6,605 nucleotides of DNA from Caryophanales bacterium UBA3260 (GTDB lineage Bacteria > Bacillota_I > Bacilli_A > RF39 > UBA660), in assembly GCA_002362595.1 (NCBI GenBank), contig DEUO01000033.1, positions 1 to 6,605 on the forward strand, given 5' to 3'. A model generated the notes under the pieces. That model saw only the letters and a list, made by a program, of their open reading frames with translations. It made no database searches and had not been told where the DNA came from. This document shows, piece after piece, positions 4,522 to 6,605 of the stretch. The translations under genes were made by a program, and so were the position numbers. Position 1 is the first letter of the stretch; each line of letters begins with the position of its first letter.

Positions 4522-4550
4522 TTGTAAAAGATTTTAGCGTGTTATATAAT
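4522..4550 (+). promoter_or_regulatory. Promoter of the second helical-protein unit
   Basis: TTGTAA (4522-4527) and TATAAT (4545-4550) are exactly 17 bases apart. Transcription would start near 4557, which rules out GTG 4539 and makes ATG 4557 unlikely as a start of the next gene. Confidence 0.7.
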
Positions 4551-4577
4551 GAAATTATGGGAAATAGAGGAGATTTT

Positions 4578-4856
4578 ATGGTTAGATTAACAGGATTAGA
4601 AAAAGAAAGATTAACTAGTGAATCTTATAAGTTATCACAAGAATTAACTAATATAGAAGTAGATAAATTAAATAAAGTATGTAATAGTTTTGGCGAACTA
4701 TTTCAAGGAATAAATTTTGGTACTAATGAATGTGAGAAAATTAATAGTATTAATAAAAAAGTTAGTGATTTATATGATGAGACGAATTTAGTATTAAATG
4801 AAATAAAAATACTTATTAATGAAAGTGAAGTTATTAATGAAAGTCAGGTAAGTTAG
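4578..4856 (+). CDS. Small helical protein, possibly WXG100-like (third of four)
   Basis: A 92-residue, charged, helical protein from ATG 4578, chosen because AGAGGAG (4566-4572) lies five bases upstream. The frame is open further up (GTG 4539, ATG 4557), but those overlap the promoter or transcription start. It has an N-terminal helix (GLEKERLTSESYKLSQEL), a central turn with FQGINFGTNE, and a second helix running to the end. It has two cysteines and no membrane segment. The size and helix-turn-helix layout match the other three proteins of the cluster. The next gene starts two bases after its stop, so the two are translationally coupled. Confidence 0.72.
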   Translation: MVRLTGLEKERLTSESYKLSQELTNIEVDKLNKVCNSFGELFQGINFGTNECEKINSINKKVSDLYDETNLVLNEIKILINESEVINESQVS

Positions 4857-4858
4857 TT

Positions 4859-5209
4859 ATGAATTTTATGGAAGCAGAAAAACAAGCTAATAATTTAAAA
4901 GTATATGCTGAATCTTTAGTTAGTCAGTATAAAATAATAATTTCTTGTCTTAATAATTTAAACCATATTATTGTAAATAAAGATAGTAATTTAGCAAGAA
5001 GAATAAATGAACTAGTTGGTAAGTATGATGAGATGATAAGTGTTGTTTCTAATAGTTATAAAGATAGTTCTAATAGAATATTAGATTATGTTGATAGTTC
5101 TAGACATAATTTAGATGAATTAACAGCTAATGTTGCTCATACTACAAGAGAATTTGAACAGAAACAGGGAATAGTTGATACTACTTGCGGTTTTATAGAA
5201 AGAAATTAA
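4859..5209 (+). CDS. Small helical protein, possibly WXG100-like (fourth of four)
   Basis: A 116-residue, mainly helical protein with no signal peptide. The N-terminal helix (EAEKQANNLKVYAESLVSQY) is followed by LNHIIVNKDSNLARRI, then long amphipathic helices and a short tail with DTTCGF. Size and layout are like the preceding three genes. The start is ATG 4859, two bases after the previous TAG, with AGGTA (4846-4850) eight bases upstream inside the previous gene; ATG 4868 is an alternative. A terminator overlaps the stop. No family is recognised with certainty; secretion-partner or toxin-chaperone roles are speculation. Confidence 0.72.
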   Translation: MNFMEAEKQANNLKVYAESLVSQYKIIISCLNNLNHIIVNKDSNLARRINELVGKYDEMISVVSNSYKDSSNRILDYVDSSRHNLDELTANVAHTTREFEQKQGIVDTTCGFIERN

Positions 5210-5229
5210 GTTATTTAGTTTCTTTTTTT
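5197..5229 (+). terminator. Intrinsic terminator after the second helical pair
   Basis: AGAAATTA (5201-5208) pairs with TAGTTTCT (5216-5223), extended outward by A-rich against T-rich bases, followed by a run of T to 5229. The stem is AT-rich, with one G-C and one G-U in the core, so it is weaker than the others. It includes the stop codon. Confidence 0.55.
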
Positions 5230-5237
5230 GTTATAAT
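5229..5237 (+). promoter_or_regulatory. Extended -10 promoter of the GNAT/HAD operon
   Basis: TGTTATAAT is a perfect extended -10, directly after the terminator T-run. No convincing -35 is seen. Transcription would start near 5244, about 15 bases before the ATG. Confidence 0.55.
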
Positions 5238-5258
5238 TAAATTAATGGAGATGTTTTT

Positions 5259-5597
5259 ATGAATGAAGAGATTTTTCATACGAAAAGAGTAGCTTTTTTA
5301 ATTCTTGGAGATGAGATAAAGTATTTAAAAAATTCTACTTTGAGTCATTTTGAGTGGTGTAAGGAATTAGGAATAAGTAAAGATATATATGATTCTTTGG
5401 TACGTGGATATGCTTATAATGGAGATATTGTTTATTATACAGGTGAATTTAAATATGATGAGAGAGTTATTAATACAGCATTAAATACATATCAAGAGAT
5501 AGCTAATCATTTAGATATGAAAGATTATTCTGTATATTGTGGTGTATTGAAAGGTAAGGTCGGGGAGATTTGGAAACCAATATTAAAGATAAAATAG
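5259..5597 (+). CDS. Conserved-looking hypothetical protein, cytosolic
   Basis: A 112-residue soluble protein with no signal peptide or membrane helix. The N-terminus contains a short beta-like stretch (VAFLILGDEIKYL) and SHFEWCKELGI. The centre has VRGYAYNGDIVYYTGEF, and the end has YCGVLKGKVGEIW. The mix of short strands and helices looks like a real folded domain, but I do not recognise it. ATG 5259 has GGAG (5247-5250) eight bases upstream and a promoter just before. The gene overlaps the following acetyltransferase start by 28 bases, so the two are likely co-expressed. Confidence 0.7.
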   Translation: MNEEIFHTKRVAFLILGDEIKYLKNSTLSHFEWCKELGISKDIYDSLVRGYAYNGDIVYYTGEFKYDERVINTALNTYQEIANHLDMKDYSVYCGVLKGKVGEIWKPILKIK

Positions 5598-6052
5598 AAT
5601 ATAAGTTAGTAAATGCTTCTTTTGATGATATAGATATGTTAATAAATTATAAATTATCAACAATATATGAATATGCTGGTGAACTTGATAAGGAAGAAAA
5701 GAATAGAATAGATAAATATGTTAATGAAGAAGTAAAGAAGTGTATAGATAAGTATAAAGTTATTATGGTTGATAGTGAAAAGATAGGGGCATATTTGGTA
5801 GATGATTATGATAATGGGAAGATACTTGATGAAATATATATTATAGAAAATTATAGATGTAAAGGAATAGGAAGGAAGATAATTGAAGATATTTTAAAAC
5901 AACATATTGTTGTTTATTTATGGGTATATAAGATGAATGAAAAAGCTTTAAGGCTTTATAAGGGGCTAGGTTTTAATATAGAAGAAGAAACAGAATCTAG
6001 GTATTTTATGAAGTATGTTAGAAAGGAAGATATTAATGATAATAATATATGA
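5570..6052 (+). CDS. GNAT-family N-acetyltransferase
   Basis: A 160-residue protein with the GNAT fold, which transfers an acetyl group from acetyl-CoA to an amine on a small molecule or protein. The acetyl-CoA binding motif is clear: YRCKGIGRKII (R-x-x-G-x-G), preceded by the beta strand DEIYIIE. The later motif NEKALRLYKGLGF is typical of the C-terminal half of the family. The substrate cannot be inferred. The start is TTG 5570, inside the preceding gene, with AAGGT (5556-5560) nine bases upstream; no in-frame ATG or GTG exists before the fold begins, so TTG is the best choice. The end overlaps the HAD gene by 17 bases, so three genes are tightly packed. Confidence 0.85.
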   Translation: METNIKDKIEYKLVNASFDDIDMLINYKLSTIYEYAGELDKEEKNRIDKYVNEEVKKCIDKYKVIMVDSEKIGAYLVDDYDNGKILDEIYIIENYRCKGIGRKIIEDILKQHIVVYLWVYKMNEKALRLYKGLGFNIEEETESRYFMKYVRKEDINDNNI

Positions 6053-6605
6053 TTTTGACGGAACTATAACTCCTTATCCACAGCCTAAATATGAAGTATT
6101 TAATGTATGTAATGTTAATGAAGATATTATTGTAAGAGATGCTAAAGAAGTAATGGATAAAAAGAAAGTATCATTATATGAAGCTTATTTTATTATATAT
6201 AGAAGATATTTAAAAGAGAATAATCTTTTATATAATAAAGATACAGTATGCTTAGGGGCAGATAAAGTAACATTAAATAAGGGTGTTTTAGAGTATTTAG
6301 CGGAATTAAATTCTAATAAGACAAGTTTAAAGCATTATATAGTTACGGCTGGTTTTAAAGAATATATTTTAGAAACACCTGTTTTTAAATATATAGATGG
6401 CGTTTATGGAAGTACTTTTAAAGTAAAGAATGGTTTATATGATGAAATAGATATATTAATGAATGATAGGGAAAAGATAGAAGCTATTAAAGAAATATGT
6501 AATATAAATAAAAAAGATGTAAAGGATGTAGTTTATATTGGAGATGGATTAACAGATAAAGATGCATTTGAGTATGTTCATAATAATGGTGGCAAAAGTA
6601 TTTTA
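6036..6605 (+). CDS. HAD-superfamily phosphatase (3' partial)
   Basis: The frame is open from ATG 6036 to the window end (190 codons), with AAAGGAAG (6022-6029) six bases upstream. It starts with the HAD nucleophile motif in YDFDGTITP (Asp6 nucleophile, Asp8 acid/base). Motif II is VTAG (Thr104), and the C-terminal acidic motif is GDGLTDKDA (169-177). A helical cap region lies between motifs I and II, as in phosphoserine-phosphatase-like members. These enzymes hydrolyse phosphate esters with Mg2+; the substrate is unknown. A phosphoserine phosphatase role would link to serine and cysteine supply, but the sequence does not show it. The start overlaps the acetyltransferase end by 17 bases, so it is part of that operon. 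The true C-terminus lies beyond 6605. Confidence 0.85.
   Translation, partial: MIIIYDFDGTITPYPQPKYEVFNVCNVNEDIIVRDAKEVMDKKKVSLYEAYFIIYRRYLKENNLLYNKDTVCLGADKVTLNKGVLEYLAELNSNKTSLKHYIVTAGFKEYILETPVFKYIDGVYGSTFKVKNGLYDEIDILMNDREKIEAIKEICNINKKDVKDVVYIGDGLTDKDAFEYVHNNGGKSIL

Noticed and set aside
4539..4577. Earlier starts (GTG 4539, ATG 4557) for the third helical protein
   Set aside because: They overlap the -10 box or the expected transcription start and lack a ribosome site, whereas ATG 4578 has AGAGGAG at five bases.
1..6605. CRISPR arrays, tRNA or rRNA genes, insertion sequences, TGA recoding
   Set aside because: No regularly spaced repeats, no cloverleaf or rRNA segments, no transposase or terminal-repeat pair apart from the 1-163 inverted repeat, and Trp is written TGG while TGA stops a gene at 6050-6052.

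Overview
The window comes from a very AT-rich bacterium that uses the standard bacterial code (TGG for Trp, TGA as a real stop at 6050-6052). It has Gram-positive-style Shine-Dalgarno sites and extended -10 promoters (TGnTATAAT). The best guess is a low-GC Firmicute (Bacilli or Mollicutes-like, perhaps an uncultured gut lineage), but nothing in the window fixes the species.

Layout. (1) 1-1001: the tail of an FtsX/MacB-type ABC permease, preceded by a perfect 36-bp inverted copy of part of itself (1-36 versus 128-163), then a second, short FtsX-like membrane protein without the last membrane segment. (2) 1010-2059: a Cys-rich single-pass membrane protein on the minus strand, divergent from an N-terminally anchored extracytoplasmic protein. 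(3) 2095-3774: the most interesting part, a probable cysteine-responsive operon. A strong promoter is followed by two tiny ORFs that no standard annotation would list, one with four consecutive Cys codons and one with Cys-Cys-Pro-Cys. They precede a PLP-dependent cysteine synthase that itself has no cysteine, then a Cys-rich PPC/DUF296 protein, then an intrinsic terminator. (4) 3770-5229: four small all-helical proteins of about 92-116 residues in two transcription units, each with its own promoter and terminator; they look like WXG100/type VII secretion-type helical hairpins, but this is unproven. (5) 5229-6605: an unknown 112-residue protein, a GNAT acetyltransferase and a HAD phosphatase that runs off the window, overlapping head to tail as one operon.

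How the cysteine operon may work (inference from sequence and pairing). The consensus Shine-Dalgarno site of the second leader ORF lies in a 14-bp stem. That stem competes with an upstream hairpin whose 5' arm is the end of the first leader ORF. A ribosome stalled on the CCCC codons would leave the upstream hairpin intact and free the Shine-Dalgarno site; a ribosome reaching the stop would melt it and let the sequestering stem form. The CCPC codons of the second leader ORF are in turn the strand that masks the cysteine synthase ribosome site and an ATG, so a ribosome stalled there would unmask the enzyme gene. This is a two-step translational attenuator sensing Cys-tRNA. The design resembles erm-type translation attenuation and the Cys-rich upstream ORFs known from actinobacteria, but I know of no such example in this type of organism.
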